A stretch of 64,000 nt of DNA from CAIXPS01 sp034430115. GTDB taxonomy: Bacteria > Chloroflexota > Anaerolineae > J036 > Brachytrichaceae. Position numbers and translations under genes: made by a program. This document shows positions 36,229 to 46,147 of the stretch, piece by piece. Location of the stretch: contig DAOUFG010000080.1 in the NCBI GenBank assembly GCA_034430115.1, forward strand, positions 4,751-68,750, given 5' to 3'. The notes below the pieces were generated by a model. The model worked only from the letters and a program-made list of their open reading frames with translations, was not told the DNA's origin and ran no database searches. Numbering within the stretch: position 1 is the first letter of the stretch; each line of letters starts with the position of its first letter.

Positions 36229-37340
36229 CGCGCGACAATCATATCGCGGGTGAAGGTCGTCAGGCTTTCGCCGCCAGTCTCAGTTACCACCATGTCATCT
36301 TCGATCCGCACGCCGCCCTTGCCTTCGATATAGACACCGGGCTCCACGGTAAAGGTCATGCCCGGCTGAAGCAGCGTCTTATCGCCCTTCACCATGTACG
36401 GGGCCTCATGTCCTTCCAACCCCAGGCCATGCCCGGTGCGATGTGTGAAGTACTTGCCATATCCGGCACGCTCGATGACCTCACGCGCGGCCGCATCCAC
36501 GTCTTCGGCCAAAATGCCGGGACGCACCGCGGCACGCCCGGCGGCATTGGCCTGCTTGACCACTTCGTAGACGTGCTTCATTTCGGCACTCGGTTCTGCT
36601 CCGATCGCAATCGTGCGTGTGATGTCGGACCCGTAGTCGTCTACCACCGCGCCGAAATCCACCACCATCAGGTCACCCGCCTGCACTGTGCGCCCACCGG
36701 CGAACGCATGCGGGAAGGCCGCGCTCAGGCCGGTTTGCACCAGCGGCGGCGAAGCCGGCTCCTGCGGGTTCTGCTCAAACGAGACGCTCATAAAGATGCC
36801 GGCCACCTGCATCTCGGTCATTCCAGGCTTAATGCGCTTGATGGCTTCCGCCAGCACGCGTTCTGGCACCTTGGCGGCACGCCGCATCGTCGCAATCTCA
36901 CTGGCGTCCTTGGTCATGCGCATCTGCTTCAGCAAGTCCGCCGCAGAAGTGATCTTCGCGTTGGGCACGCTATGCGATAGTAAGAAGGACTCCACGACGC
37001 GCATCTGTGTCGGCTCCACGCCGATCACCTTGCCATCCAGCCCAAGCGTCTGCGCGGCCTGATCCACACATTCCTGCGGGTCCTGGCCGTCCATGTAGCT
37101 ATACACACGCCAGGGGATCGATACCGGCCCGTGCAGCGCCTTGCCGGCCTCAAAGCCCGGCACCACCAGCACGGGGGGGTGCTGCGCGTCGGCGGGGAAG
37201 AGCGCGATGATGGGGCGCTCGCTCAGGTGATAGTGCACACCTGTGAAATAAAGCAGGTTCGCGCCTGGCACAATCGCCACGTAGTCGATCCCTGCACTGC
37301 GCTGTAATTCAGTCAGCTTCGTCAAACGTTGCGTGCTCAT
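36225..37340 (-). CDS. M24-family aminopeptidase (Xaa-Pro peptidase type)
   Basis: Pita-bread-fold metallopeptidase of about 371 residues. An N-terminal creatinase-like domain precedes the catalytic domain, with the five metal ligands in DFGAVVDDYGSDITRT, HRTGHGLGLEGHE, TVEPGVYI and IEDDMVV. It hydrolyses N-terminal Xaa-Pro or related bonds. I start at the ATG at 37340, with AAGGAG 11 bases upstream; a longer in-frame form from 37394 lacks similarity. Confidence 0.92.
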   Translation of the reverse strand: MSTQRLTKLTELQRSAGIDYVAIVPGANLLYFTGVHYHLSERPIIALFPADAQHPPVLVVPGFEAGKALHGPVSIPWRVYSYMDGQDPQECVDQAAQTLGLDGKVIGVEPTQMRVVESFLLSHSVPNAKITSAADLLKQMRMTKDASEIATMRRAAKVPERVLAEAIKRIKPGMTEMQVAGIFMSVSFEQNPQEPASPPLVQTGLSAAFPHAFAGGRTVQAGDLMVVDFGAVVDDYGSDITRTIAIGAEPSAEMKHVYEVVKQANAAGRAAVRPGILAEDVDAAAREVIERAGYGKYFTHRTGHGLGLEGHEAPYMVKGDKTLLQPGMTFTVEPGVYIEGKGGVRIEDDMVVTETGGESLTTFTRDMIVAR

Positions 37341-37632
37341 TCGTTCAATTTCTCCTTGATTCACGCGTGTCACCTCGTTTATCGTCCAGCGCATCCGAAA
37401 CGCTCACAGTTTTCTCGACTTTGTTTCCCTCGCATGCTTAGCAAACATAGGCCTCGTTCCCAAGCCGCCAGGGAAACAGCGATAGCCCTGCCACTGGCAT
37501 CCAGGTACGCGGTGGGCGATATAGGGCAGTTTATAATGAGTAGGCTTATTGTAAACACGCAACGCAAAAACCGGGTGCGATTTAAGCTTGATCACAGCCG
37601 GTCATGCGCAATTAAATCCAACGGGGTGTGCG

Positions 37633-37854
37633 ATGAACAAGTTCTTCAGTTTGATGAGTGGCATCGTTCTCGGCAGCTTAATTAGCGCGGCAGCGGTATT
37701 GCTGCTCACGCCCAAGACGGGCAACACCGTGCGCGCCGATATCAAGCGCGAAGTGGATTCGATCCTCGAAGAGGGGCGCCGGGCTTCACAGGCACGTCGA
37801 ATGGAGTTGGAGGCCCAACTTTCACAAATGCGCGGCGACGTGACTCAGCCATAG
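37633..37854 (+). CDS. Small membrane protein, YtxH-like
   Basis: 73 residues: one membrane segment (LMSGIVLGSLISAAAVLLLTP) followed by TPKTGNTVRADIKREVDSILEEGRRAS, the basic/charged helix typical of YtxH-type envelope proteins. Start chosen at the ATG at 37633, preceded by GGGGTG; an ATG at 37588 would put an unrelated stretch before the membrane segment. A strong terminator follows. Role unknown, possibly envelope stress. Confidence 0.7.
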   Translation: MNKFFSLMSGIVLGSLISAAAVLLLTPKTGNTVRADIKREVDSILEEGRRASQARRMELEAQLSQMRGDVTQP

Positions 37855-37896
37855 GCACTGCCACGCTTCACCTGAGTCTTCCAGGAGCGAAACAAG

Positions 37897-37936
37897 AGGC
37901 TCCCGGTGGGATAATCCTGCCGGGGGCCTTATTTTT
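37897..37936 (+). terminator. Rho-independent terminator
   Basis: 10-bp stem AGGCTCCCGG / CCGGGGGCCT (one U-G wobble) with a 13-base loop, followed by TATTTTT. It terminates the YtxH-like gene. Confidence 0.88.
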
Positions 37937-37963
37937 GCCAATTCTCTGTCGTTCAGGCTAATG

Positions 37964-39058
37964 TCACTGCGTGATCGGCAACGTGACGCTGATGTCGGCC
38001 GAGGGCGTCAGCGCGATTGTGGAAGTGAGCGTAACGGTAGGCCCATTCACCAGGAACGACTTCGGGTCCAACAAGAAAGGTTGATTGCTGGGCAGCATAA
38101 TTGTCTGAACATTGGGCGACAGTTTGTCGATGTATTCATAGGTCAACAGGTTCGGGTTGTCCTTCAACGCGTTGGAGATCAACCCCAGCGATTCCGCCTG
38201 GGCCTTAGCGCGAATGACGGTCGATTCGGCATCACCTTGCGCGCGTGAAATCGCCGCGTCGGCCTGCCCTTTGGCCTGCACGCGCACCCGTTCTGCTTCT
38301 TGCTGCTCCAGTTCCACCAGGAACTTCGCCCGCTCGGCATTCTGTTGCGCGATTTGCTTCTGCTCGATCGACTGGGCATATTCGTCGCTGAACGTGACGT
38401 TGCGCAACAAGAAAGAGGTCAGTTTTAACCCATTCTGTTCAAAGACACCGCCCAAATCCCGCGTGATTTGGGCCGCCAGTTCATCGCGTTTCGTGCTATA
38501 CACTTCTTCCACTTTATACGCAGCCGTGCGGTTATAAATAATGCTGCGGCTCTGCGGGCGCACGAAATCATCGGTGTAGCGATCCTGCCACTTGACGTAA
38601 AGGTCGATCACGCGTGATTCATCGACCTGATATTGCACGGTGGCATCGATATAGACAAGCTGGCCATCGGCCGTGCGCGCCATCACCGAGTCGTCGCCCT
38701 TGATTTGTCCCTCCGAGGTAGCCTTTGACATGGTATAGGCTTGCTGCGCCACGGAATAGCGCTTAACGCTTTCCATATACGGCACGACCAGGTGCAACCC
38801 GGGGTTGATAGCCGGCCCGCGATAGCCTGTGTTGCTCAACGCGCTGATCACTACGCCGCGCTCCTGAGGCTGAATGAACACCAGGCCATTTCCCAACGTG
38901 TTCAGGCCCAATCCACCGATCAGCAGTAACAGAATGATGGTCACAGAGAAGCGCAACATTCGGCCTTGCGAACGTTGCATCCCTACATAGATGATATAGC
39001 CTACCAACGCGAATATCAGCAACCAACCGGCTACAGAGAAAATTGCAAAGTTATCCAT
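37964..39058 (-). CDS. SPFH/Band-7 (prohibitin-like) membrane protein
   Basis: 364 residues. Two N-terminal membrane segments precede an SPFH domain (NGLVFIQPQERGVVISALSNTGYRGPAINPGLHLVVPYMESVKRY), then a long Ala/Glu/Gln coiled coil (QIAQQNAERAKFLVELEQQEAERVRVQAKG) and a short hydrophobic end. Prohibitin-type rings organise membrane microdomains and partner with proteases. The next gene upstream on the strand encodes an exported metallopeptidase, about 70 bases away. Confidence 0.88.
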   Translation of the reverse strand: MDNFAIFSVAGWLLIFALVGYIIYVGMQRSQGRMLRFSVTIILLLLIGGLGLNTLGNGLVFIQPQERGVVISALSNTGYRGPAINPGLHLVVPYMESVKRYSVAQQAYTMSKATSEGQIKGDDSVMARTADGQLVYIDATVQYQVDESRVIDLYVKWQDRYTDDFVRPQSRSIIYNRTAAYKVEEVYSTKRDELAAQITRDLGGVFEQNGLKLTSFLLRNVTFSDEYAQSIEQKQIAQQNAERAKFLVELEQQEAERVRVQAKGQADAAISRAQGDAESTVIRAKAQAESLGLISNALKDNPNLLTYEYIDKLSPNVQTIMLPSNQPFLLDPKSFLVNGPTVTLTSTIALTPSADISVTLPITQ

Positions 39059-39128
39059 TGAAGATCTACCTCTTTGTCATGAACGCGGACGGACAGAGAA
39101 TGCACCACCTGCCGATTTTGTTGTCTCC

Positions 39129-41231
39129 TCACTTGATGTGCAGCTCGTATGAGCCGGGCTCGGTGATCACCGGCGTCGTCGCTGAGACGGCCAGCACGGC
39201 ATTCGTCACATCCGAGCCAAAATTCAAGGTAACCGTTCCCTCGTTATTCGTCAGTGCCATACGCTCCAACGTCTTTGTGCCGTCTTGATGCGTGAGGATG
39301 AACTGCACTTTCCAATATTGGGGCAGCACGTTCTCGGCCCTCACCCACCCCTCGCTTTGCCATCCCATATCCGCGTTGGCGTCGTCCTTGAAGCCGATTT
39401 CCGGGATCGCGATGTTGTCGATGGCCAACCCTTCACGATTCACGCCAGCATCCGTCACAACTTCGAAGCGCAGCAACACCTTTTTCCCGGCCCAGGGTGT
39501 CAGGTCGGCCTGCTCATTCACCCATTGCGGGTTGTCGCCATTGCCCGAGGAGCCCGTGTAACCACAGCCCAGGTTCGACCCGTTCGGGTTGGAAGTCTCG
39601 CATGAGTTGGTCTTCAATATCTTCCAGGTGGAACCGTTGTCTTCCGAAACGCTCACATAGCCATAGTCAAAGTCCTGCTCGATGCGATACCAAGCGCGGA
39701 ATTGTAGCGTCGCCGATTTCACGCTGCTCAGGTCCACTTCACGCGTCAGGCGCGGGTCGCTGGCATCTGCGCGGTTCGACCACCAGAACATGCCGTCGTC
39801 CCCCTCGCTGGGGATGAGCGGCACCGTCGTGGAGCCGATGAAATTCACCGTCACCGGCGCGTTATTGCCGCGAATCTTGATGTATTGCGTCCCAAACTGA
39901 TTCACCTGGTCGTGCACATCATAGGGATAGTCCGACGAGGTCAGGTTGGCATAGTCCGTCATGGGCGGGACATCCGTTTGCGTGTAGTTGTAGCGGTTGC
40001 TGGTGTCGTCAGGGTTCAGCTTGGTCTGCCCCATGTAATTTGCAATTACCCAGTCCGCAAACAAGTCCTCAAAGGTATAGGGCTTCCCAGTATCGGGGTC
40101 CGTGATTCCCGCATCGGCCATCACCTGCAAGAACGCGGCAGGGCTGCGTTCCTTGCTGCGCGCCAATTGCTTCGCCAAGTCGGCCCCATAACGGTCGTAG
40201 AGGTAGGACCAGAACAGGTAGCCGCCGCCATAGTGGGCGCTATTTTCGCCGGCGCTGCTTTCGGCCCAGGTGTTCAGTTGTGTTCCGGGTTCGTTGGCAA
40301 ACGAATAGACCGTAGTGACGGTATCGGCATATCCATTCAAACGTTCCGCCAACTGTGCAGCGCCTTCTTCCAGCCAGAGCGATGGCGCATGTACCTCGTT
40401 AAAGCTGATCATGTGTTGCAATTCGTGCGCCAGCGTGGTCATGTAGTCGCGACTGCCTGGGTCCGAGCCGTTGTAACCCTCCTCGGCATTCACCACGAAC
40501 ATCTCTGCAACGTTCGAATCGGGGCGCACGGCCTTGGGGAACTCATCGGGAGATGAGAAATACCCGCCCACCGAACTGCCCACGCCTTTTGCGTGCAAGA
40601 TGTATAGATGCGGGTCGCAATCCACGCCTGGGCGCGCCTCGTCGCCGAAGAAACTCCGGTCGGTGGGCAAAATCTTGTCGGTGAAATCATCACCTGCCTC
40701 GCGCAGCGCGTTTTGGTCCAGGTTCAATTCCTCCGGTGATGTCTCCACCCACATATACACATACTGCGTCTTATAGGCCAGCTTGGCCGTCACCGTAAAT
40801 TCACTGTTGTTATCCTGGTCACTCAGGATGAATGAGCGCGTCGCACCAACGTCATAGCCCTTCGCTTCGGTGGTGCAAGTCACCACCGTTTGCTCCGGTG
40901 CGACACCTTTAAAGCGGATCGCCAAACTTTTCAGGTCTTCTGGCGGCAAAGCGACGCTCAACGCCTGCTCCAGCGTGTTGCCCGTCACCACATCCGTGAC
41001 CGTATTGGTCGTTGTGGTTGAGGACGAACTGGTGGGCAGCGGGGTACGCTGCACCGGGCGCGGCGTATTGGTCGATACAACCGTGCGCCGGGGTATCAGG
41101 GTCGGCAAGCTGACGGAACCGTCTCCTCGAAAGAACACCATGCCCACGATGAACGCGCCGCTGGCAACCACCAGACACAAACATGCCACCACCAATCCTG
41201 TAATTAAAGCGATCCAACCATTTCTACTCAT
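39129..41231 (-). CDS. Exported zinc metallopeptidase (immune inhibitor A/M6-like)
   Basis: 700 residues. N-terminal membrane anchor (ITGLVVACLCLVVASGAFIVGMVFF), then a Thr/Ser/Pro linker, then the catalytic region with HELQH (residues 269-273) and WLEEGAAQLAE, giving H-E-x-x-H...E. The C-terminal half has beta-sandwich domains (SATLQFRAWYRIEQDFDYGYVSVSEDNGSTW) of the kind seen in immune inhibitor A peptidases. Active outside the membrane, probably on proteins. The start lies three bases after the pheT stop, so it may be co-transcribed with pheT, an odd pairing. Confidence 0.82.
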   Translation of the reverse strand: MSRNGWIALITGLVVACLCLVVASGAFIVGMVFFRGDGSVSLPTLIPRRTVVSTNTPRPVQRTPLPTSSSSTTTTNTVTDVVTGNTLEQALSVALPPEDLKSLAIRFKGVAPEQTVVTCTTEAKGYDVGATRSFILSDQDNNSEFTVTAKLAYKTQYVYMWVETSPEELNLDQNALREAGDDFTDKILPTDRSFFGDEARPGVDCDPHLYILHAKGVGSSVGGYFSSPDEFPKAVRPDSNVAEMFVVNAEEGYNGSDPGSRDYMTTLAHELQHMISFNEVHAPSLWLEEGAAQLAERLNGYADTVTTVYSFANEPGTQLNTWAESSAGENSAHYGGGYLFWSYLYDRYGADLAKQLARSKERSPAAFLQVMADAGITDPDTGKPYTFEDLFADWVIANYMGQTKLNPDDTSNRYNYTQTDVPPMTDYANLTSSDYPYDVHDQVNQFGTQYIKIRGNNAPVTVNFIGSTTVPLIPSEGDDGMFWWSNRADASDPRLTREVDLSSVKSATLQFRAWYRIEQDFDYGYVSVSEDNGSTWKILKTNSCETSNPNGSNLGCGYTGSSGNGDNPQWVNEQADLTPWAGKKVLLRFEVVTDAGVNREGLAIDNIAIPEIGFKDDANADMGWQSEGWVRAENVLPQYWKVQFILTHQDGTKTLERMALTNNEGTVTLNFGSDVTNAVLAVSATTPVITEPGSYELHIK

Positions 41232-41234
41232 ACT

Positions 41235-43712
41235 TCACCTGCGTATGACACCACCGATCTGGTTCTCCAACGAGCGGATGATCTTATTCCGTTGCCGCTC
41301 CACATCCGAATCGGTCAATGTACGGTCATCGGCCTGGTAAGTCAGCGCATAAGCCATGCTCTTCTTACCCCCGCCAATTTGCTCCCCACGATAAATATCA
41401 AACAGGCGCGCCTCGCGCAACAGGCTTCCGCCGGCGCGATGAATCACTTGCAGCACCTGATCAGCAGTCACTTCTTCATTGACCACGACAGCCAGGTCTT
41501 CATTCACTGCCGGGAAGCGCGGCACGTCACGCACCGCATGCTCCCCACTGCTCGCCACGCGCAGCGTCGCCACGTCGAACTCGGCCAGCAATACCGGCAT
41601 GGTAGCCGGCAACGCCCATGCTTCACGCACCAGAGGGTGTAGCTCGCCTAGCACGCCCAGGGTCTGCGTTTCGCGCCCGTGCTGCTCCAGGCACACGCTG
41701 GCCACACGCCCGGGGTAGAAGATGGGTTGCGCTATCGGCGCGTAAGATGTGCCTTGAATGTGCAAGCTCTCACACATCGACGCCACGACGCCCTTCAGGT
41801 CGAAAAAGTCCATGACCTGCGTATCAGACCCTCGCCACGAGCGAGCACCATGCACGCCGGCCATGACGATCACCAACTTCTCCACTTCATCGGGCAGCGG
41901 GCCATCTTCACCCGGCAGATAAACGCTGCCCAGTTCGAACAATGCCACGCGCTCATGATGGCGCAAGTTCAACGCCAATGACTCCAACGCGCCGGCGATC
42001 AGCGTGTGACGCATCACCAGGCGTTCGGGGTTGATCGGGTTTTGCAGCGTGACGTATTGGCGGTCATCCGCGGGCAGGTCCGGGGGCAAGATGCGTTTTT
42101 CGTTCTCCGTCGTCGTCAGACGATAGCTGACAATCTCCTGCAAGCCGGCTTCCACCAACACATCGCGCAGCGTTTCGTCGAATTCCACCACCGGGTTAAT
42201 TTCGGTGGCTGGAATTTCGTCGCGCATCAATGTGGAAGGAATACGATCGTACCCATACACGCGCGCGATTTCTTCGATCACGTCGTGCGCGCCCTCGATG
42301 TCGGTACGATGTGTGGGCGCCGTGATGCGCAGTTTGTCGCCTTCCGGCACCACCTCAAATTCCAGGCTGGTCAGGATGCCCGTGATGTCCGCCACGCTGA
42401 TTGACACACCCAACGAGCGTGCTACTTCCTCGGGATGCAGCACAATCGCCACGCTAGGTAGGGGCAGCGGATACGCATCCAGGACGCCGCGCACCACGCT
42501 CCCGCCGGCCAGTTGTTGCAAGAGCGCCAAACCGCGCCTCTGCGCCAACATCGCCAGGTCTGGGTGCAGGTTGCGCGCGAAGCGATACGACGCCTCGCTG
42601 TTCAAGTTATGGAAGCGCGCCGTGCGCCGAATATGCACCCAGTTCCAGGCCGCCACTTCGAACAGGATGTTGCGCGTTTGTTCCTTCACTTCGCTGTCCG
42701 CACCGCCCATCACACCCGCGATGCTCAGCGCGCGCTGCGTGTCGGCCACCACGATGTCGGTTGGCTGTAACTTGCGTTGCGCGCCGTCAAGGGTGGTCAG
42801 TTCCTCGCCGGGTTCGGCCAGGCGCGTGATGATCTTGGCCGGAGCGGTGATCGCGTCATAATCAAACGCGTGCGTCGGGTGGCCCGTCTCCAACATCACG
42901 TAGTTGGAAATATCAACGATGTTGCTGATCGGGCGCATACCCGCCAGGGTCAGGCGACGCTGCATCCAGTAGGGCGACGGCTCTTGCTTAACTCCCTGCA
43001 CGATGCCAATGGTGAAGCGCGGGTTCAATTGGGGGTCGCGAATCTCGATCTGCACCAGGTCTTCAACACGCGGGCCGCTCTCCACGTAGTCCAGGCTGGG
43101 GTAGCGCAGCTTTTGGCCGGTGATGGCCGCCACTTCACGCGCCACGCCGATGATGGACGCCGCGCGAATCGTGCTGGGCAGAATGGCAATGTCAAGCACC
43201 ACATCGCCCAGGTAATCGACCAATGGTGTCCCTGCAGGGGCCTCGGACGGCAGAATCAGAATTCCCTCGTGGTCATCACTCAGGCCTAATTCTTTCTCAC
43301 TACACACCATCGAGTCATTCTTAATGCCACGCAAGACGGCCTCTTTAAGGATCATAATGACCCTGTCTTCCTTATGACCGTCATACAGCCGGGCGCCCTT
43401 CAACGCCAGCACCACTTTCTGACCGCTATCGCCGGGCTTAATATTCGGCGCGCCTGTCACAACCGTAATAGGCTGTGCAGCACCATATTCCACTGTCGCC
43501 AGCAGCAACTTATCCGCGTTTGGATGGCGCTCTACCTTGAGCAATTCGCCTACAAAAATCTTCTCCCGGTCCCAGGGCAATTCCGAACCGGGCAAGCCAA
43601 TGCTCTCAACATGTTCTACTTCCAAACCGGCCAGCGTCAGCTTCTCAGCCAACTGGTCAATAGGCAGCGTAAGATCGACGTAATCTTTTAACCAGGATAT
43701 AGGAACGCGCAT
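41235..43712 (-). CDS. pheT: Phenylalanine--tRNA ligase, beta subunit
   Basis: 825 residues of normal length. N-terminal MRVPISWLKDYVDL, the EMAP-type tRNA-binding domain (GELLKVERHPNADKLLLATV), the B3/B4 editing domain, the B5 domain with DIEGAHDVIEEIARVYGYDRIP, and the C-terminal FDX-ACB domain (VPRFPAVNEDLAVVVNEEV). The alpha subunit gene pheS, normally just upstream, is absent; a divergent kinase gene takes that place. No Shine-Dalgarno sequence is present, and a -10 box lies so close that the mRNA may be leaderless. Confidence 0.97.
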   Translation of the reverse strand: MRVPISWLKDYVDLTLPIDQLAEKLTLAGLEVEHVESIGLPGSELPWDREKIFVGELLKVERHPNADKLLLATVEYGAAQPITVVTGAPNIKPGDSGQKVVLALKGARLYDGHKEDRVIMILKEAVLRGIKNDSMVCSEKELGLSDDHEGILILPSEAPAGTPLVDYLGDVVLDIAILPSTIRAASIIGVAREVAAITGQKLRYPSLDYVESGPRVEDLVQIEIRDPQLNPRFTIGIVQGVKQEPSPYWMQRRLTLAGMRPISNIVDISNYVMLETGHPTHAFDYDAITAPAKIITRLAEPGEELTTLDGAQRKLQPTDIVVADTQRALSIAGVMGGADSEVKEQTRNILFEVAAWNWVHIRRTARFHNLNSEASYRFARNLHPDLAMLAQRRGLALLQQLAGGSVVRGVLDAYPLPLPSVAIVLHPEEVARSLGVSISVADITGILTSLEFEVVPEGDKLRITAPTHRTDIEGAHDVIEEIARVYGYDRIPSTLMRDEIPATEINPVVEFDETLRDVLVEAGLQEIVSYRLTTTENEKRILPPDLPADDRQYVTLQNPINPERLVMRHTLIAGALESLALNLRHHERVALFELGSVYLPGEDGPLPDEVEKLVIVMAGVHGARSWRGSDTQVMDFFDLKGVVASMCESLHIQGTSYAPIAQPIFYPGRVASVCLEQHGRETQTLGVLGELHPLVREAWALPATMPVLLAEFDVATLRVASSGEHAVRDVPRFPAVNEDLAVVVNEEVTADQVLQVIHRAGGSLLREARLFDIYRGEQIGGGKKSMAYALTYQADDRTLTDSDVERQRNKIIRSLENQIGGVIRR

Positions 43713-43719
43713 AGAACTC

Positions 43720-43725
43720 AGTATA
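43720..43725 (-). promoter_or_regulatory. Putative -10 box giving a leaderless pheT mRNA
   Basis: TATACT on the minus strand lies seven bases before the pheT ATG, so transcription would begin at or next to the start codon. No convincing -35 at the right spacing was found. Confidence 0.4.
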
Positions 43726-43849
43726 CCGGAAATTGCAGCGCAAGAAGGTAATATTGCTAGTCAGGACAGGGCTGTCCGTTGTAAGAGCGATAGCCCCGGC
43801 GGATATGGCATGGGATCAACCCATATCACGAACAGTTGGAGACGGATGA

Positions 43850-46147
43850 ATGGGATCGAGTGACAAGAAGTTTCAATCCGAAGTCGTTGAGCTATGCACT
43901 GAAATATTGAACCAGGGCGTGCTCCCCTCTCTCATCATATTAGGCTGGGGCGGCGCACTCGTTGCCCAATTCGGGTATCGCTTCTTCAACCTGAATGGCG
44001 CCGTCGCCTATCTGGCGGCGTTTGGCTTAGGGTGTAGCTGCCTGATACTCAATCATTTCAGGCTCTATCGCATTTCCCTTTGGTTGGCCGGCTGGGGATC
44101 ACTTGCGCTCACGTTGACCTCCTACTACATAACCAGAGACACCTTTCTGGTGCAATGGATCACCATTTCCTGCGTCGTCATTATTTTCTTCAGCGGCGCT
44201 CCGGCCGGCTGGGCGGCAACCATCGCCACAGCAGGGATCATCGCCCACATGGCATTCACGCAGCCCAACGAAACCCTGGAGGCGAGCAACCTCTTCCAAA
44301 TTCTTTTGCCGCTTTTCACACTGGCACTCTTTGCCACGGTCGTATCGCGCGTGCTATATCGCACGTTGGCCTGGATGAGTGAGGGTTATGAACAGGCGCG
44401 CGAAAATTCCGAAAAAGCCAGCCGGCAAAGCGCCGAACTGGCACTGGCGCTTAAATCACTGAACCAGACCAGTTTCGCCCTGGCGCGCGTCAACGAACAA
44501 CTGCGCGCGATGGTCACCGTCGCGGAAGACGCACGGCGCTCCAAACAGGAATTCGCAGCCAGCATCAGCCACGAATTGCGCATGCCGTTGAACCTGATCA
44601 TTGGTTTTAGCGACGTGATTTTGAATGCACCGTTTACCTATAACACGCGCCGCCTGCCTCCCAAACTGCTGGCCGACATTCACGTCATTCAACGCAATGC
44701 TCAACACCTGATGCAGATGGTAAACGACGTCTTGGACCTCAGCCAGATGGACGTCAGCCACATGACAATCGTGCGCGAGCCGTTGCACGTGGGCGAGTTT
44801 ATCCAGTCGTCGTTGGGTGAGTTTGCTCAATTGGTCGAGTCGCGCGGCCTGCGGCTCGAGGTGGACATTGAGCCGGACCTGCCCGAAATTCACGCCGACC
44901 GCACGCGCGTCCAACAAGTGTTGCTGAACTTGCTCAATAACGCATTGCGTTTCACAGAACAAGGCAGCATCACCATTCGCGTCCGGCGTCGGGTCTCCAG
45001 CACGGAGGAACAATGGTCCGGTGAAAGTATCATTTTCAGCGTCAGCGATACGGGGATCGGCATTCCCCCGCAAAACCTGAAGCGCATCTTTGAGCCTTTC
45101 ATCCAGGCCGATAACGCCAACCGGCGCAAACGCGGCGGGACGGGGCTTGGCCTGACCATCAGCAAGCGCTTCGTGGAGTTGCACGGCGGCCGGATGTGGG
45201 CGGAAAGCACGCCCGGCATCGGCAGCACCTTTCATTTCACGTTGCCGGTGCAGCCGCCTGCCGACGTATCAAATTCAGAATACACGGCCCAACAGGTGCA
45301 CCGGCGGGAAGTAGGCCACCTGGTCGTCGTGGAACCTCGCCCATTGCTCTATAGGTTGCTTGAGCGCCGGATTCAAGGGATCGGCCTGGCACACGCGCAG
45401 ACAATGGATGAAGTCATTACACAGGCCAAGGCAGAGCCTCCTGAGGCGGTCTTGATCAATCAGCCCTACGATGTTCCCCTGTACCCGGAGTGGAGTGAAG
45501 AGCTAAAGCACGTGCCGATTGTTTATTGCTACATCCCAGGTGACCTTCATTCGAACCAGCCTTCTACGAATAAGCAAAGCGCACCACGCTGCTTCCTGGT
45601 AAAACCCGTGTTACGCGAGCAGCTATACGAAGCGCTGACGGACATGCTGGCCGCTCCCCCACCCACCAGCCAACCATCAAGTGAACAAGCGAATGGGAAC
45701 AACAAAGGCGCTGCGGCTCACAGCGCGCGCATATTGCTCATCGAAGAAGACGACGATACGCTCCAGCTCATCGACCGGATGTTGCGCGCCGCACCGAAAC
45801 CCGTTTTGCAGAACTACAGCGACATCATTCCGCTCAAAGTACACACTGTGGACGAAGCACTGGCGCTGCTAAAACAATACGGCGCGCCGCATATGCAAGG
45901 CATGATCCTGGACATCGCCAACGACCCGCCTAATGGGCCCGACATGCTGCACGTGATAGAGCAGCAAGAGCAACTCCGCATGATCCCAGCGTGCCTGATC
46001 AGCGGGCAAGAGCCGACCGGGGCCAGCATGACCTCGCCCTACCTGACGCTCACGCGCCAAGAAGGCCTGACGGTGCAGGAACTGATTCAATCTACGACAG
46101 CGCTTATGCAGATAGCACTGCCTGGGGTTGAATTACGAGTGCGGTAG
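43850..46147 (+). CDS. Membrane hybrid histidine kinase with two degenerate receivers (module A)
   Basis: 765 residues. Residues about 20-185 hold six or so membrane segments and no periplasmic sensor domain. A coiled-coil linker follows, then HisKA with ASISHELRMPLN (His241), and the HATPase with the N-box LLNLLNNAL, DTGIGIPP and GGTGLGLTISKRF, all intact. Two receiver-like domains end the protein. The first (about 485-600) lacks the phosphoacceptor Asp (AVLINQPYD). The second keeps an Asp in GMILDIAND (about 688) but is otherwise weak. GGAG precedes the ATG. It is convergent with, and overlaps by 44 bases, the regulator gene 46104-47309. The paralogue is at 53899-56109. An inverted repeat GATATGG...CCATATC (43802-43827) is in the leader. 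Confidence 0.9.
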   Translation: MGSSDKKFQSEVVELCTEILNQGVLPSLIILGWGGALVAQFGYRFFNLNGAVAYLAAFGLGCSCLILNHFRLYRISLWLAGWGSLALTLTSYYITRDTFLVQWITISCVVIIFFSGAPAGWAATIATAGIIAHMAFTQPNETLEASNLFQILLPLFTLALFATVVSRVLYRTLAWMSEGYEQARENSEKASRQSAELALALKSLNQTSFALARVNEQLRAMVTVAEDARRSKQEFAASISHELRMPLNLIIGFSDVILNAPFTYNTRRLPPKLLADIHVIQRNAQHLMQMVNDVLDLSQMDVSHMTIVREPLHVGEFIQSSLGEFAQLVESRGLRLEVDIEPDLPEIHADRTRVQQVLLNLLNNALRFTEQGSITIRVRRRVSSTEEQWSGESIIFSVSDTGIGIPPQNLKRIFEPFIQADNANRRKRGGTGLGLTISKRFVELHGGRMWAESTPGIGSTFHFTLPVQPPADVSNSEYTAQQVHRREVGHLVVVEPRPLLYRLLERRIQGIGLAHAQTMDEVITQAKAEPPEAVLINQPYDVPLYPEWSEELKHVPIVYCYIPGDLHSNQPSTNKQSAPRCFLVKPVLREQLYEALTDMLAAPPPTSQPSSEQANGNNKGAAAHSARILLIEEDDDTLQLIDRMLRAAPKPVLQNYSDIIPLKVHTVDEALALLKQYGAPHMQGMILDIANDPPNGPDMLHVIEQQEQLRMIPACLISGQEPTGASMTSPYLTLTRQEGLTVQELIQSTTALMQIALPGVELRVR

